Source of the DNA: Lepidostoma basale
Taxonomy: Eukaryota; Arthropoda; Insecta; Trichoptera; Lepidostomatidae
Direction of reading: 5' to 3'
Assembly: GCA_022606425.2 (NCBI GenBank)
Contig: JAHDVF020000016.1
Location: forward strand, 4,122,501-4,186,500
DNA length: 64,000 bases
Shown here: piece by piece, positions 33,001-43,717 of the stretch
How positions within the stretch are numbered: position 1 is the first letter of the stretch
Layout: every line of letters begins with the position of its first letter
Position numbers and translations under genes: made by a program
The notes under the pieces: generated by a model
Database searches by the model: none
Told to the model about the DNA's origin: nothing
What the model saw: only the letters and a program-made list of their open reading frames with translations

Positions 33001-33224
33001 AATGAAAATAATTTATCCGCAATGGGTGAAATCCAGTATTTGTCTACAAGAATTTGTATACATTCAAAATGTTGTATCTATGTGATGTTATAAATATGTT
33101 ACGACATTTGCCTTACAGCTGAGGAAACCATGGAAAATCTCAACTAAAACATTTGCGGTGTGTCTATGGGAAGAATAAAAAGCCGTTGAATTTATGTATA
33201 TTATGTAATAATAAGATTCTGCGA

Positions 33225-33692
33225 GTAAATATAAAAAAAATCTGTATAAATAAGGGTGAAATTAGAACAAACGCAGTAGAAATGAGATCTCTTAGACAAA
33301 TGTCAAGAAAAACTGTGTATGATAAAGTGTCGAATGCAAATATAAGAAGTGAATGCGGTTCGAATGAAAATGTAATGAACAAAATAATGAATGGAACAAA
33401 TATGATTTATACACATGGGAAGAATGAATGCAGAAAGAATGGTAAAAATAGTCTATTTTCACGATGTTAATGATAAAAACTAGAAATAGAGGAAGAAAGA
33501 AAAAAATGTGGCGTGATCAAATATATAAAATATTGAATGTAGGTTATGCGACGAGTCTGAGAAATCGACACGCGTGTATGACAAGATATTTGAATGTTTA
33601 GAAATCAAGAGAAGTATGCCAGGAAAGAAAAGTGTGGTAATCCATTATTTCTGCCCACGAATTCGGGAGACGGCGTGGTGGTTAATTGGTTA
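33225..33692 (+). mobile_element. RTE-A fragment, degenerate
   Basis: Plus-strand frames give NAVEMRSLRQMSRKTVYDKV and SNANIRSECGSNENVMNKIM, then frameshifts. The end GGGAGACGGCGTGGTGGTT and a TTAG-type tail close the copy near 33692. Confidence 0.75.
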
Positions 33693-34314
33693 GTAAGTTT
33701 ATGTATTACTATAAAATAGGAAGAGAGATAAAAGAGGAACTGTAACCATACGTTTCATTTAATTTGAACCACGAACGAATAAAAGCCGACAAATTGTGAG
33801 GCTGCCTACATTCTTATATACGAGTATTGACAAAAAATTATGCCCTTGAGCAAATTCAAAAGACGGCCGCGTGTTTAAATAACTTAGGAACAAATTATTT
33901 CTCCACTGAAATTTCTGCGAAAACATTTTGATAGGATTTTTTAACGTTATACCGCCGGAGCGAAAGTTCCATAAACTCAAACTGAAAACTTTTTCCATTG
34001 TTTTAGCGAAGATCTCGTACGAAATTCCGAAAAATTAAAATACTCCATAATACGTAAAATTCATTATTGCGGGATGGAAAATTTGTTCAGAGTTTGTGTA
34101 TTATCTCAACTGAAACGTTTTACGACAAATACTAAGAAAGTATATATTAAGAACTAAAACAAATACTAATAACGTATTCTTTTAAGTTTCAATTTCAGGG
34201 ATTGGTTTGCAGCAAGTCTTTTATCTTGGCTGGTTCTTGGGATGCTTCTTGGAACTTTAATGTATTAATTTCTCGAGGATACTTTTTTTATATAACAGGT
34301 TATTCTTATTTTTT
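33693..34314. other. Non-coding, nothing recognised
   Basis: No repeat that I could match; a 79-codon minus frame at 33759-33998 shows no motif. Confidence 0.35.
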
Positions 34315-34804
34315 TTAGCTATAAAGAAGAATTGGACTAAGCTGGGCAGCTTTTGGAAACATGAGTTACATCCTTAAAAACCGGAAAATACCGATCAACC
34401 TAAAACGAAAAGTATATGAAACCTTGCTTCTGCCATTTGGTACTTATGGTCTTAAAACTGTTACATTGTCCAAGCAAAATGCCGAGACTGAGACTGCGAG
34501 TGACCCAAAGAGCCATGGAAAGAGCCATGTTAGGAACAAGCCTAAGAGACAGAGTCAGAAACGATACGGTGAGAGAAAGAACAAGGGTCACTGACAATGA
34601 CAATGGCAATGGGCGGGTCACGTAGCCAGAAGCTCAGATGAAAAGTGGACAAGAAAACTGCTGACTTGGAGACCGTGGACGGCAAAGAGAAGTGCAGGGC
34701 GACCGCAATTACGGTGGAAGGATGACAGATTGACATGGAAGCGAATGGAGGAGGCCTTTGTTCAGGAGTGGACGGGAATAGGCTGAGGAAGAAGAAGAAG
34801 AAGT
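34315..34804 (+). mobile_element. RTE-B fragment with GAA tail
   Basis: In successive frames: LSWAAFGNMSYILKNRKIP, LKRKVYETLLLPFGTYGLKT, VTQRAMERAMLGTSLRDRVR, then RSAGRPQLRWKDDRLTW and MEEAFVQEWTGIG with a stop and a GAA repeat. Several indels and an internal deletion occur before TWKRMEE. Confidence 0.82.
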
Positions 34805-34856
34805 AGAACAGGTTATTTGTATCCAATTGCTGTGTACAATTTTTGTAGGAATTGAT

Positions 34857-35012
34857 TCTCATGACATGTGACGGGTAGCTGGTCTATCGCAATTATTCGA
34901 TTCAACGTCACCATTTAATATTGTGAGAATTTCACTGCCATCGCCGGGAATCGAACCCGGGACCTCCGGTGTGGCAGTCATTTGCAACACTGCAACGAAG
35001 ATCGTCTTTTGT
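34857..35012 (-). mobile_element. tRNA-derived SINE (family 1)
   Basis: On the minus strand GTCCCGGGTTCGATTCCCGG (B box) and the body GTCACATGTCATGAGAA match the copy at 20346. The A-box side is more diverged (CAGTGTTGCAAATGACTGCC). Confidence 0.7.
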
Positions 35013-35037
35013 CATTGATGTTTGAATAAACGAGAAG

Positions 35038-35320
35038 ATAACGAATGAAAACGTCTGGTTTCTAGAATTTTTATTATATTTAATGTGAATGACATGCTTC
35101 GTCGATTTAAGGCATAATCAAATATTGTCGAAGACATTAGATAGTAAAAAAACGGCGAAACATGTCATTCAGAATAGCCATTAGAGCTGAACCTTTGTAA
35201 GCCAGAAGATCCAAGTCCATGTCCAAGTCCATTAAATAATAAAACTTCTAGAAAACATACGTTTTCAATCGTATTCATTATTTAATATGGAGTTTTATAT
35301 CACTGTTCAAGAAACAATAA
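35038..35320. mobile_element. Palindromic MITE P1
   Basis: CGTCTGGTTTCTAGAATTTTT, GACATGCTTCGTCGATTTAAG, GGCGAAACATGTCATTC, AAACTTCTAGAAAACATACG and GAAACAATAAA are arranged as inverted arms. An extra duplicated word (CCAAGTCCATGTCCAAGTCCAT) sits near 35211-35232. Confidence 0.7.
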
Positions 35321-35875
35321 ATATGAAAACTAAATGTGACACTTCTGCTAATAGACAACCATCAAATAGGATTAAAGAAATATAAAAATTTATAGTGGTA
35401 TAAACTACGAAAACTGGCAAAAAATCGAAGGGGTGTAACTCCTCACCGGGACTCAATGTCGATTGCAGTCACAGAATGCCGAAACACGAATCGAATTTTA
35501 AGCCGGAAAACGGCAAACCAGGCGGCGAGCGCCGGGACGGTCCCCGCGCCGTAGTCGAGTGAGCCGGGTAATTTTGGTAAATGTCAGCTTTCGACATTGG
35601 ACGTGAAATTCCGACATTTCCGAGAGAGTTCGCTGCATTTGTTCAAAAAGGTTTTCCAGATTCCAAATTGTGAAATACAAGAAACAAACCCATTCTTTAG
35701 GCATTATGAAACATTTCTATTGGAAGTGAATCCACGACGAGAATCACCGAATGACCGTTCATTGTGATTTGTGTTACGAAAGTCGTAAAATAATATTATA
35801 TATAATTGAACATTACCTTCTCTACTTCAGCATTTAAAAATATAATTTAATTATTAATTTATCAATTTTGTTATT
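35321..35875. other. Non-coding; GC-richer at 35400-35600
   Basis: Unique in the window, no splice-bounded frame found. Confidence 0.35.
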
Positions 35876-36245
35876 TGAAATTTCTTGGTAGAAGTTCATT
35901 GTAAATAATGAAAAAAAAAAATCTTTACAATAAACTAACTAACTAACTAACTAACCATCACGCCGTCTCCCCGAAGGGGTAGGCAGAAATAATGGACTGC
36001 TACACTTTTCTTTCCTGACATATTTCTCTCGCTTCATCAACATTCATGCCTTTACAATAAATATTTAGTTTAATTCCATTTAGGTTTATGGCTTCGACCT
36101 TTCAGAAGATGGCAGCGAGCTGCTGAAACCGGTCGAAGCCATAAACCTTAGTGGAATTAAACTTAACGCGTATTACAGAGGAATATTTATTAATTATTTA
36201 TTTTATTTTCATTATCAAATTATAATAATACCATGAACCTTTTAA
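35876..36245. mobile_element. Palindromic MITE, family P2, carrying an RTE insertion
   Basis: Inverted blocks TTTAATTCCATTTAGGTTTA and TGGCTTCGACC (36069-36099) face GGTCGAAGCCATAAACC and TTAGTGGAATTAAA (36131-36161). The centre reads AGAAGAT, GGCAGC-GAGCTGCT, GAAA, CCGG, TC. Its left part is interrupted at 35935-36049. Related: 45722-45965 and fragments at 48120, 56195 and 63590. Confidence 0.72.
35935..36049 (-). mobile_element. Short RTE-A 3' end with 12-bp target duplication
   Basis: A TTAG-repeat tail (as CTAACTAACTAACTAAC), CATCACGCCGTCTCCCCG and GGCAGAAATAATGGACTGC are flanked by CTTTACAATAAA at 35923-35934 and 36050-36061. This is a complete, strongly 5'-truncated insertion of about 115 bp into MITE P2. 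Confidence 0.85.
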
Positions 36246-36323
36246 ACTAATTTTTTTGCGATTTATAATAAAACAACCAACATCGTACGAATTCCGTTAA
36301 AAAACTTTTATTGAAAAAATATA

Positions 36324-36465
36324 GCTAACTAACTAACTAATCAACACTCCGAAGAGGTAGGCAGAAACAATGGACTGTTATTTCCTGATATACTTCTCTT
36401 GATTCTTCAACATTTATACATTGTATCACGCACATTGTATCACGCACGTCGATTAAAATTCTTAA
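36324..36465 (-). mobile_element. RTE-A 3' end fragment
   Basis: Tail as CTAACTAACTAACTAA, then GAAGAGGTAGGCAGAAAC and TTGTATCACGCACGTCG. A short internal duplication (ATTGTATCACGCACATTG) is present. Confidence 0.7.
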
Positions 36466-37614
36466 TATAAAAGTTTTGGCACATATGACTATTACAATTT
36501 TTGATAAATATACGGCAGCACGATTGATATGTGGAATTTCATAATGATGAATTTTTAATGGAATTAAACAAATAAAACTTCTCGAAGTTCATTCGAATTA
36601 ATTATAAAAAAAAACGTATTTTAATTCACAATAAATTAGTCGTTACTACTTACATTTTTTTAAATATACAACCAATAGTCAGAAAATCATTAGCATTTAG
36701 TTTGAACTGACGTAAGCCGTGACGAATAAAAATAAACAGTGATAAATTGAAGTTAAAGGATGAACTATTAAAAACAAATGGAAGTCTTAAAAGTTGGTAT
36801 TTCTAGAAGACGAACGTTATTACGTCTATGGCCGCTGCGCTCCAACTTTGCCGGTCCTTATAAGTGGCTGGAGAGGAACGGCGTGGAGCGAGCGGAGCTC
36901 AGCTCTACCATTATCAGGGGAAAGTTTTTGAGTTGCGATACAGCAAATAAAGCAGCTTATTTATATTGAGACAGTCAAAAACCGTTGAATGTCAGATTTA
37001 TACTTTGATGGGCGACTGGGTGAGGTGAACAGAGCGATGCCCCTTTGCAGCTTTGCCTAACAAAATAGCAAATTTATTTCGAAGTTCCGAAAAGCAAAGC
37101 ACAATTAAATTAAAAATATTAGAGCATTGCATAATTTCATTTGAATTGTTTTTACAAAAAAGTAATTTAATAAGAATCATGAAATGCGAAGTGCTTGAAC
37201 AAGAATAAAATGATTGAAAACTTCACATAGATTGAACGCTAAGGCATTAACACTGTGGAATTCCATAGTAATATAATATATATAGGAAATAGAAAATAAT
37301 TTTGTTGAATCCACTAATTATTAAAAAATTAAATTTGGAAATCCTCAAGTCGGTGAAATTGGGTGAAAACATAATTAATAATCAGATTCCTCATTTTACT
37401 CCTTTCTCCTTAAATACCTTGTCTTTATTTAATCTCCCAAGCTCCCATTCTCAATCAAATGCAAATTAATCATTTATTATTAGTTGTCTTTTCAAATGTA
37501 TGTTTATTCTAAATTACAATTTATTGTATTTTTTTTTATATATTATCATCATGTATTAATATTATTTATAAGTTTTTATTGATATAACAAAAAGACTAAT
37601 AACAAGGATTTAAA
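36466..37614. other. Non-coding; GC patch at 36800-36930
   Basis: The patch is open for 63 codons on plus (36778-36969) with no motif. A GTTAACAC-type repeat end (CATTAACACTGTGGAATTCC) lies at about 37250. The remainder is AT-rich. Confidence 0.35.
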
Positions 37615-37770
37615 TCAATGATATTAGAATTTATTATTACAATCTTCAATGTGAGCAGAAAATAGCTCATTATTACGAAGAAGGAATCTGGTCGGGTCCA
37701 GGCTCGAACCCACGTCCCCTGGATCAGGAGCCAAGCGTTCTATCCCCTAGACCGCCACCCGATTTTTAGT
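37615..37770 (-). mobile_element. tRNA-derived SINE (family 2)
   Basis: On the minus strand: GGTGGCGGTCTAGGGGATAG (A-box region), GATCCAGGGGACGTGGGTTC and GAGCC (B box), then CCTTCTTCGTAATAATGAGC and an AT-rich body. Second copy at 17735. The head resembles a tRNA in length and box spacing. Confidence 0.7.
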
Positions 37771-38002
37771 AATTATTAGTATTTATAACAAATAGCCCAG
37801 TTAAATTTTAAAATTTGAATTATTGTATGGAATTTGAAATGCGCAAAATCAAGGTATCCTCCGAAACACGTAAGTGTATTTTAATAGTTTTTTTTATTCG
37901 TGGATTAAACAAAGTTATTCTATATTTCCTAAGTATTACTTCACATAGAGTTTGAATGCATATAAAATAAGCATTGTTTTATTCCACGTTACTTCGTTTT
38001 AA

Positions 38003-38168
38003 CACTATCATGCCGTGGCAGTCATATGTGACTGGCAACGGTTGAATTAAAGTAAAGGTTCTCAAGCGCCGTCAGTCACGCGTTAACGACGTTTTAATAA
38101 TATAATATGGTTAAGTTAAAATGGCTTTTTACACCGGAATCCGGAAAAATACCGCGACAGTCAACGTG
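38003..38168. mobile_element. TTAA-bounded short element (piggyBac-like MITE)
   Basis: TTAA at 37999-38002 and 38169-38172 flanks CACTATCATGCCG and CAACGTG. Inner words CCGTGGCAGTCA and CCGCGACAGTCAACG are inverted relatives. Length is 166 bp, non-coding. Confidence 0.6.
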
Positions 38169-38383
38169 TTAAGAGGATACATATTCTGTGTGGTTGTCAT
38201 TGTTTTGGATTATTGACATTTTCCTCGACTAACAAAAAAAAATACCCATAGAGAAGGCTAAGGTCAAATACGTTAGTTATTTATAGTATAATATTTTTGA
38301 TATATATTTTCTCCCCGTTCACGGCTTTCTGTAAGTTGAATAATAATAATAAAGATACTCGTATAAATACACATTATTGAATT

Positions 38384-38600
38384 ATTTATTGTTTCTTGAA
38401 CAATGATACAAACGCCTGTTTTCCAGAAGTTTTATTATATTTTATGGCGATGGTGGTGTGAATGGTGGTGGTGGTGATGAAAAATGACATTTGATAATAT
38501 TTTAGTAAGACGAAATATGTCATTCCCATAAAATATAATAAATTTTCTAGAAAACAAACGTTCTCGTTTGTATTAATTATAATTATTATGAAGTTTAATT
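38384..38600. mobile_element. Palindromic MITE P1
   Basis: TTTATTGTTTCTTGAACAATG at the left; inverted CAGAAGTTTTATTATATTTT and AAATATAATAAATTTTCTAG blocks. A GTGGTGGTGGTG microsatellite expanded in the centre (38451-38477). Confidence 0.7.
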
Positions 38601-39160
38601 CCACTTTATTCTTTACTCAGTTCCGACGGATTTCGGCAGCTTACTGACCTTTTTTGGGAACCACTTAAAATGGAATAAAACCAAAAACCAAGATTTTAAG
38701 AAATTTCTATGAAATTAATATTTAAAATATTCCGTTCATGTAAAATAGAATATAATGCGACGGACAGAGTCACATCTATGTACATTTGGGATGAAATCTT
38801 TTTTACTTAAGGATGAAACATCTTTTAATACGACCGTTCAGACAAATAACTGGAGATTATAATGGGTTAAGATGTAATTATTGTCTCTAAACTGATAATT
38901 GTAAGGCCCCGGGAAGTTCCCCGAGCGAAATTCTTTCGGATTAGTATTTGAGCCCCGGGATAATGTTCTCAGAAACTCGGGAGTGTCACGAACTTATTCC
39001 AAAGAAAACTCTTCTTACAAACTTAACAGGGCATTAATCATAAATAAAAAGAGGTAAAATAAGATTTTATATATTTTGGAAAGTATAATTCTATCTCACA
39101 GAATCTTAAACTGGTTTAAAAAAAAAACAAATGGATTTCGGAGGACCGGATCAGGTGTTA
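38601..39160. other. Non-coding, nothing recognised
   Basis: Unique and AT-rich, with a GC-richer patch at 38900-38990. Confidence 0.35.
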
Positions 39161-39164
39161 CAAT

Positions 39165-39280
39165 ACATAATTTTTGTTACACTTGATGATGTAAATATAG
39201 GTTGACGAAACAGCTGTCGCGAAAAATAAAAAAATAAAAATTATGATACCATAAACAGCGTTTTACAATTTAACAAATAT
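39165..39280 (+). mobile_element. Single arm of MITE family P3
   Basis: GTTACAATACATAATTTTTG, TTGATGATG, GACGAAACAGCTGTCGCG and AAAATAAAAATTATGATACC match one arm of the palindrome at 46774-46987. The inner stem is decayed here. Confidence 0.55.
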
Positions 39281-39299
39281 GAATCCACAACGAGAAACT

Positions 39300-39668
39300 A
39301 CGAGTGACCCAAAGAGCCATGGAAAGAGCCATGTTAGGAATAAGCCTAAGAGACAGAGTCAGAAATCATACGGTGAGGGAAAAAACAAAGTTCACTGACA
39401 TCATCCACCGGATGGCGACTCTAAAATGGCAATGGGCAGGTCACGTAGCCAGAAGCTCAGATGAAAAGTGGATAAGAAGACTGCTGACTTGGAGACCGTG
39501 GACGGCGAAGACAAGTGCAGGGCGACCGCAACTACGGTGGAAGGATGATCTGAACAGACACGTCGGAATAACCTGGATGCAGTCTGCACCGGAGTGAGAT
39601 GGAAGCGAATGGAGGAGGCCTTTGTCCAGGAGTGGACGGGACTAGGCTGGGGAAGAAGAAGAAGAATA
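39300..39668 (+). mobile_element. RTE-B fragment with GAA tail
   Basis: An open frame of 97 codons: TQRAMERAMLGISLRDRVR, MATLKWQWAGHVARSSDEKW, TSAGRPQLRWKDDLNRHVG. A small deletion before the last 20 residues shifts the frame, then GGACTAGGCTGGGG and a GAA repeat. Confidence 0.85.
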
Positions 39669-40284
39669 ATAATCCACAACGAAAAGTGAAGGCGAATATA
39701 GAAGAAAATTAATACGCATCATTTTCAAAATGTTGATTCACCGAGCCCAATAAATCATAAAAGAAGACGTAATTAATAAGAGCATCTGAAAACTCGAAGA
39801 ATATCACCGTTCGGGCAGGTGAAAATTAATATCCATTATCTTGATTCCGCTCGCGTCCAGCGGTGGCGGGTTCCGGCTTCCGGCCCGGGGATGCTCCCCT
39901 CGCATTATCGGGGGAATGTTTTCCCGGGTAAATGAGAAACCTCAATGGAGCGCGTGCCGCTATACTCCGGACTAAATAAGAAGAAGCCTACTTGTTTTAT
40001 GGTAAATTTCATTTCCCAGCAGCCGCTCTGTTCTATGCAAACAATCCGTCCGTTTAATTCAGCCCCTCCGTAGCGAAAGTAAACGTTATTTGAGTACTCT
40101 TTGTTTTCAAGGGAATTTTACTACTCAATTGACATATTTATCCTTTGGTGGCGTGAAATCATTTCAAAGTTAAACGAAAACTTCATTGATAAAACTTGTA
40201 TTGCTTATAATAATAATGAAAACTTTGAAATGAAATTTACGTTGAAAAAGATAATAATTATAAATTAAAAAATAAAAGAAACCC
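39669..40284. other. Non-coding with GC island at 39840-40060
   Basis: GGTGGCGGGTTCCGGCTTCC and GGGGGAATGTTTTCCCGGG are repeat-free and unlike the flanks. Candidate conserved cis-regulatory DNA; no exon found. Confidence 0.4.
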
Positions 40285-40390
40285 CAAATAATTAATACGA
40301 ATTAAAACGTGTTTTCTAGAAGTTTTATTATATTTTATGTAACGAGACGTTTCGTCTTTCTAAGGCGTTATCAAATATTTGGTAATGTAT
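40285..40390. mobile_element. MITE P1 fragment
   Basis: TTTTCTAGAAGTTTTATTATA and AAGGCGTTATCAAATATTTGG match one P1 arm. Confidence 0.6.
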
Positions 40391-40394
40391 TAGC

Positions 40395-40910
40395 AAATAT
40401 TTGTAAATAACATATGGCGTTGAAGCATGGACGACACAGTCAGAACCAATCAATTTTTGAAGACTTCCGAGATGAAGGCATTGAAGATGATAGGCAAGAC
40501 ACAAAGATATGTAAGGTATGAGAAACACCGGATAAGACATATATATGAGGCTGAGGATAGTATCTATATTTAGAAAGTATCTTATCTTCCAAATGTCGAA
40601 CCATCTCTAATGCGTTCCTGGTACTATGTTATATTTTTATAATATTTTACCTGTACTCAATAGATGCCTTAAACATTTTCCTGTTTGTAATGTCTTTTGA
40701 GTTAATAAACTGATTTGATTTGATTTTGATTTGATATCGTAAGATGGAATAAATAGTAAAGGAGGGACTCGTAAGACCATGTTCAAAGTATGGACACCAC
40801 CTAAAAGGAGAGGCCACCCTCTGAAGAATAGATCACATAGGTCTATAAAAAGGAATAAGAAGAATAATAAGAAACAAAGTGAATATTTAAAATTGGAACT
40901 GAGAAATCTC
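40395..40910 (+). mobile_element. Degenerate RTE-like remnant split by a LINE-J tail
   Basis: GVEAWTTQSEPINF, then in another frame EMKALKMIGKTQRYVRY and HIYEAEDSIYI, resemble the post-RT domain. After the insert at 40562-40737, TMFKVWTPPKRRGHPLKNR continues the GRP-type motif. A diverged family, clade uncertain. Confidence 0.5.
40562..40737 (+). mobile_element. LINE-J 3' end
   Basis: TCTTCCAAATGTCGAACCATC, GCGTTCCTGGTACTATG, CTCAATAGATGCCTTAAAC and the TTTGATTTGATTTTGATTTG tail. Same 3' UTR as 4325, 7466, 41812 and 57880. Confidence 0.8.
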
Positions 40911-40937
40911 AGGTACCCTCTGGAACGCATTAATTGA

Positions 40938-41644
40938 GTTACATAATAATCATTATATTTGAACATACATATATCATTACAGAAGTATGTAAGCTGTATA
41001 AATGCTTTTTAAGATCCGATAAAAGCTGATTAATGATATATGGACCACGTGACGAATAAAAAATTTACGCTGGCGCGCCTCAATGAAGGTACTGGGTATG
41101 AATGAGCCGCATTTATATTTAACTACCCAAAAGGGAGGGTTGCATAAAAATTCCAGTAATAACCAGGTGGCCCAGTGGGAAGAAAGTTTCCTGGCCGTGT
41201 GTGGAGGGCTTCCGCCGGAAGTGTGGCGACGCTCTCGACTTTTACATTAGGCGGGAAAAGGGAGCAAAGAGTGGAGCCCGGAAATGGAAAGGAAGAGCGG
41301 ACCGCGCAGCTGAGTGTTGCTGGCAATTATTATTATAAGAGGGCTGCATAATTTGGAGCGCGACATTGAGACGGTTTTAAGGGATGATAATTATATTAAG
41401 ATGATTCTTTTTAGAGTGAATGCATCGCGGTGCGCGATATTTTAAGCTGAAAAGATTATTAACACATATAATATTTTTAAGTATCCCATTAAACAATTGA
41501 ATAGTACGTTTTTTAATATATTTATTTCGTAATAAGCTATTTGACATTGTGTACGTAACAAAATAATTTTTTTTTTGTAAGTGACATATCTGCCTTGCTA
41601 GGGCATTATAAAAAAAATACTTCCAACATCAATTTATTGATTCG
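40938..41644. other. Non-coding with GC island at 41050-41345
   Basis: The island (CTGGCGCGCCTCAATGAAGG, GGCTTCCGCCGGAAGTGTGG) is repeat-free. Candidate regulatory element; no splice-bounded frame. The rest is AT-rich. Confidence 0.4.
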
Positions 41645-41705
41645 TTACTAATAAAGCCCTTGAGGTGAGCTATCCACGAAAACGGTGTTATACAAATTAG
41701 CCTAT
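41645..41705 (-). repeat. Short repeat shared with 48303-48360
   Basis: GGCTAATTTG, CACCGTTTTCGTGGATAG and CACCTCAAGGGC on the minus strand match GGCTAATTTG, GCCGTTTTCGTGAATAG and CACCTCAAGGGC at 48303-48353 (+). Confidence 0.55.
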
Positions 41706-41811
41706 ATATTAGTATTCTTACAAAGTTTATAAATTTTATAAGTAATCGAAAAATGTTTTTTAGCAAGCTTTTTAAAGTGATAGAAAAATCGTATTTATTA
41801 AAAACAAACAA

Positions 41812-42240
41812 TCAAATCAGTTTATTAACTCAAAATACATTACAAACAGGAAAATGTTTAAGGCATCTATTGAGTATAGATAAAATATTATAAAATACAA
41901 CATAGTACCAGGGACGCATTAGAGATGGTTCGACATTAGAAAGATAAGATACTTTCTAAAGGCAAGAGTGTTTGTCTCCTGAACGTACCTTCACTAATAT
42001 GAAAGACGTCGATCTCCGAGGAAACCGCGTTCAGCAGACAAATTGCTCTTCCCACCTGTGTCACCAGAAGCAGATTGGTTCTGGTGGCCGGTAGGTAAAA
42101 CAATCTGTGCTGTCGCTATCGGAGAAATCTATCAGGGACAAAAATACCAACACCCTCTAGCACGGCCGAGCCCCTGATTAATTTAAAGACATGGGTAATC
42201 TTTTATCCCCCATCTCTTCCCACCTCTTCTAAGCTGTAAA
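41812..42240 (-). mobile_element. LINE-J 3' end with C-terminal coding remnant
   Basis: Left edge AATCAAATCAGTTTATTAAC, then the shared 3' UTR. The minus strand has remnants of a C-terminus (counterparts of CRTNL and GRAIKLLN in 4325-4840) around 42000-42100. Confidence 0.75.
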
Positions 42241-42289
42241 GAATTGGTTCCAAGCATTCCTAAAAATTGTGTTCAGAACAAATAGTGGT

Positions 42290-42585
42290 CAGAATTGATT
42301 GGAAACATATCGTGATGGGCGGGACATGTCGCTCAAGTGGCGATGGGCGGGACATGTCGCTCGCGATCCAGATGAAGAGTGGACAAGGCGACTGCTGTGC
42401 TGGTGGCCAAGGACGGCAAAGCGTGGAGTTGGGCGCCCACAGTTGCGTTGGCGCGACGATGTTCGGAGAAGTGCGGGAAGTGCCTGGATGCGGATCGCTC
42501 AGGATAGAAGAAAATGGAAAATGCGAGAGGAGGCCTACGTCCAGGAGTGGACGGTCAATACAGGCTGAAGAAGAAGAAGAAGATA
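42290..42585 (+). mobile_element. RTE-B fragment with GAA tail
   Basis: An 89-codon frame: MSLKWRWAGHVARDPDEEW, VGRPQLRWRDDVRRSAGSAW and KWKMREEAYVQEWTVNTG with a stop, then a GAA repeat. A short upstream duplication, GATGGGCGGGACATGTCGCTC, occurs twice (42314 and 42341). Confidence 0.85.
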
Positions 42586-43255
42586 TCGTGATCAAACCAT
42601 AAATAGAAAATTACAATTTATAAATGCGAGAAGCTTTCATTGCGGTGCTTTAAATTATTGTGCATTTAATTACAAGCAATCACACATTTCCAGTATGCAC
42701 ATTCAATATAATACGACCGAATACGGCCTGCTTAATTAGTTTGTTCGGAGGAGAGAAGTGTCGCCAGTGGAGGAGCCGACGGTAAATCGATCGCGTAATA
42801 AAATTCACATTGAGCGGTTAATCGAGCGAAGATTTAACGATTGTTCGGGAGCGGCCGCCCCGCCGCGGGCCGGGCATGGCCTGTGTACGATTTTAATGTG
42901 CCCTAAATAAAAGACGGAGGCTGTTCAATCTGCCCCCGGGTGGTTAACACCGTAAATACGGGGATTCAGACTCAAACGGTGGGGCGCGGTCAATTCCATT
43001 CCACCATATTTTAATTAAAAAAAAACACAATAAAATTTATTGAATTTATTGAATGAGAAGAAGAAAAAGAAGATAATTAGCTGAATATAACAATAAAATA
43101 TTTGATATTGTTATTTATATTGTTGTAATCGAAAACAAAGGTTCTCAAATATAACATATTATAAAGTTAAATGTTTTAAAATTATTAATATTCGAAGCTA
43201 AAGGGCACAGAAAAGTGTAAAAAATATGGAATATTATAATTCAATTTGTCTGATG
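42586..43255. other. Non-coding with GC island at 42720-42985
   Basis: GGTTAATCGAGCGAAGATTTA, GAGCGGCCGCCCCGCCGCGG and GCCCCCGGGTGGTTAAC. Repeat-free, conserved-looking, no exon found. Candidate regulatory DNA. Confidence 0.4.
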
Positions 43256-43267
43256 CATGTATGTATG

Positions 43268-43717
43268 TATGTATGGAAAGCATGGAACTGGAAAAAGAAG
43301 GATGAAAGTAGAATAAATGCAGTAGAAATGAGATCTCTTAGACGAATGTGTCGATACTCTGTGTATGATAGAGTGTAGAATAAAAATGATGGTGTTATGA
43401 TCAATATAATGAAAGGATCATTAAGATGGTTTGGATATATAGAAAGAATAAATGAAGAAAGAATGGTAAAAAATACATGTTAACGATGTAAATGGAACCA
43501 GAAATAGAGGAAGACCGAGGAAAACGTGACACGATCAAATAAATCAAATATTGAATGTCGGCCAAGTGAGGAGTCAGAGAAATCGACGCGCGTGCATGTC
43601 ACGATGTATGAATGTTGAGGAAGCGAGAGAAATGTCAGGAAAGAAAAGTGTGGCAGTCCATTCTTTCTGCCTACCCCTTCGGGGAGACGGCGTAATGGTT
43701 AGTTAGTTAGTTAATTC
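43268..43717 (+). mobile_element. RTE-A degenerate copy with TTAG tail
   Basis: GGAAAGCATGGAACTGGAAA, the NAVEMRSLRRM-type region, GTAAATGGAACCAGAAATAG, then GTGTGGCAGTCCATTC, CCTTCGGGGAGACGGCG and TTAG repeats. An ATGT microsatellite sits at its left edge (43257-43275). Confidence 0.8.

Noticed and set aside
42267..42602. 111-codon frames on both strands
   Set aside because: They are out-of-frame readings of the RTE-B C-terminus at 42299-42568, including its GAA tail.
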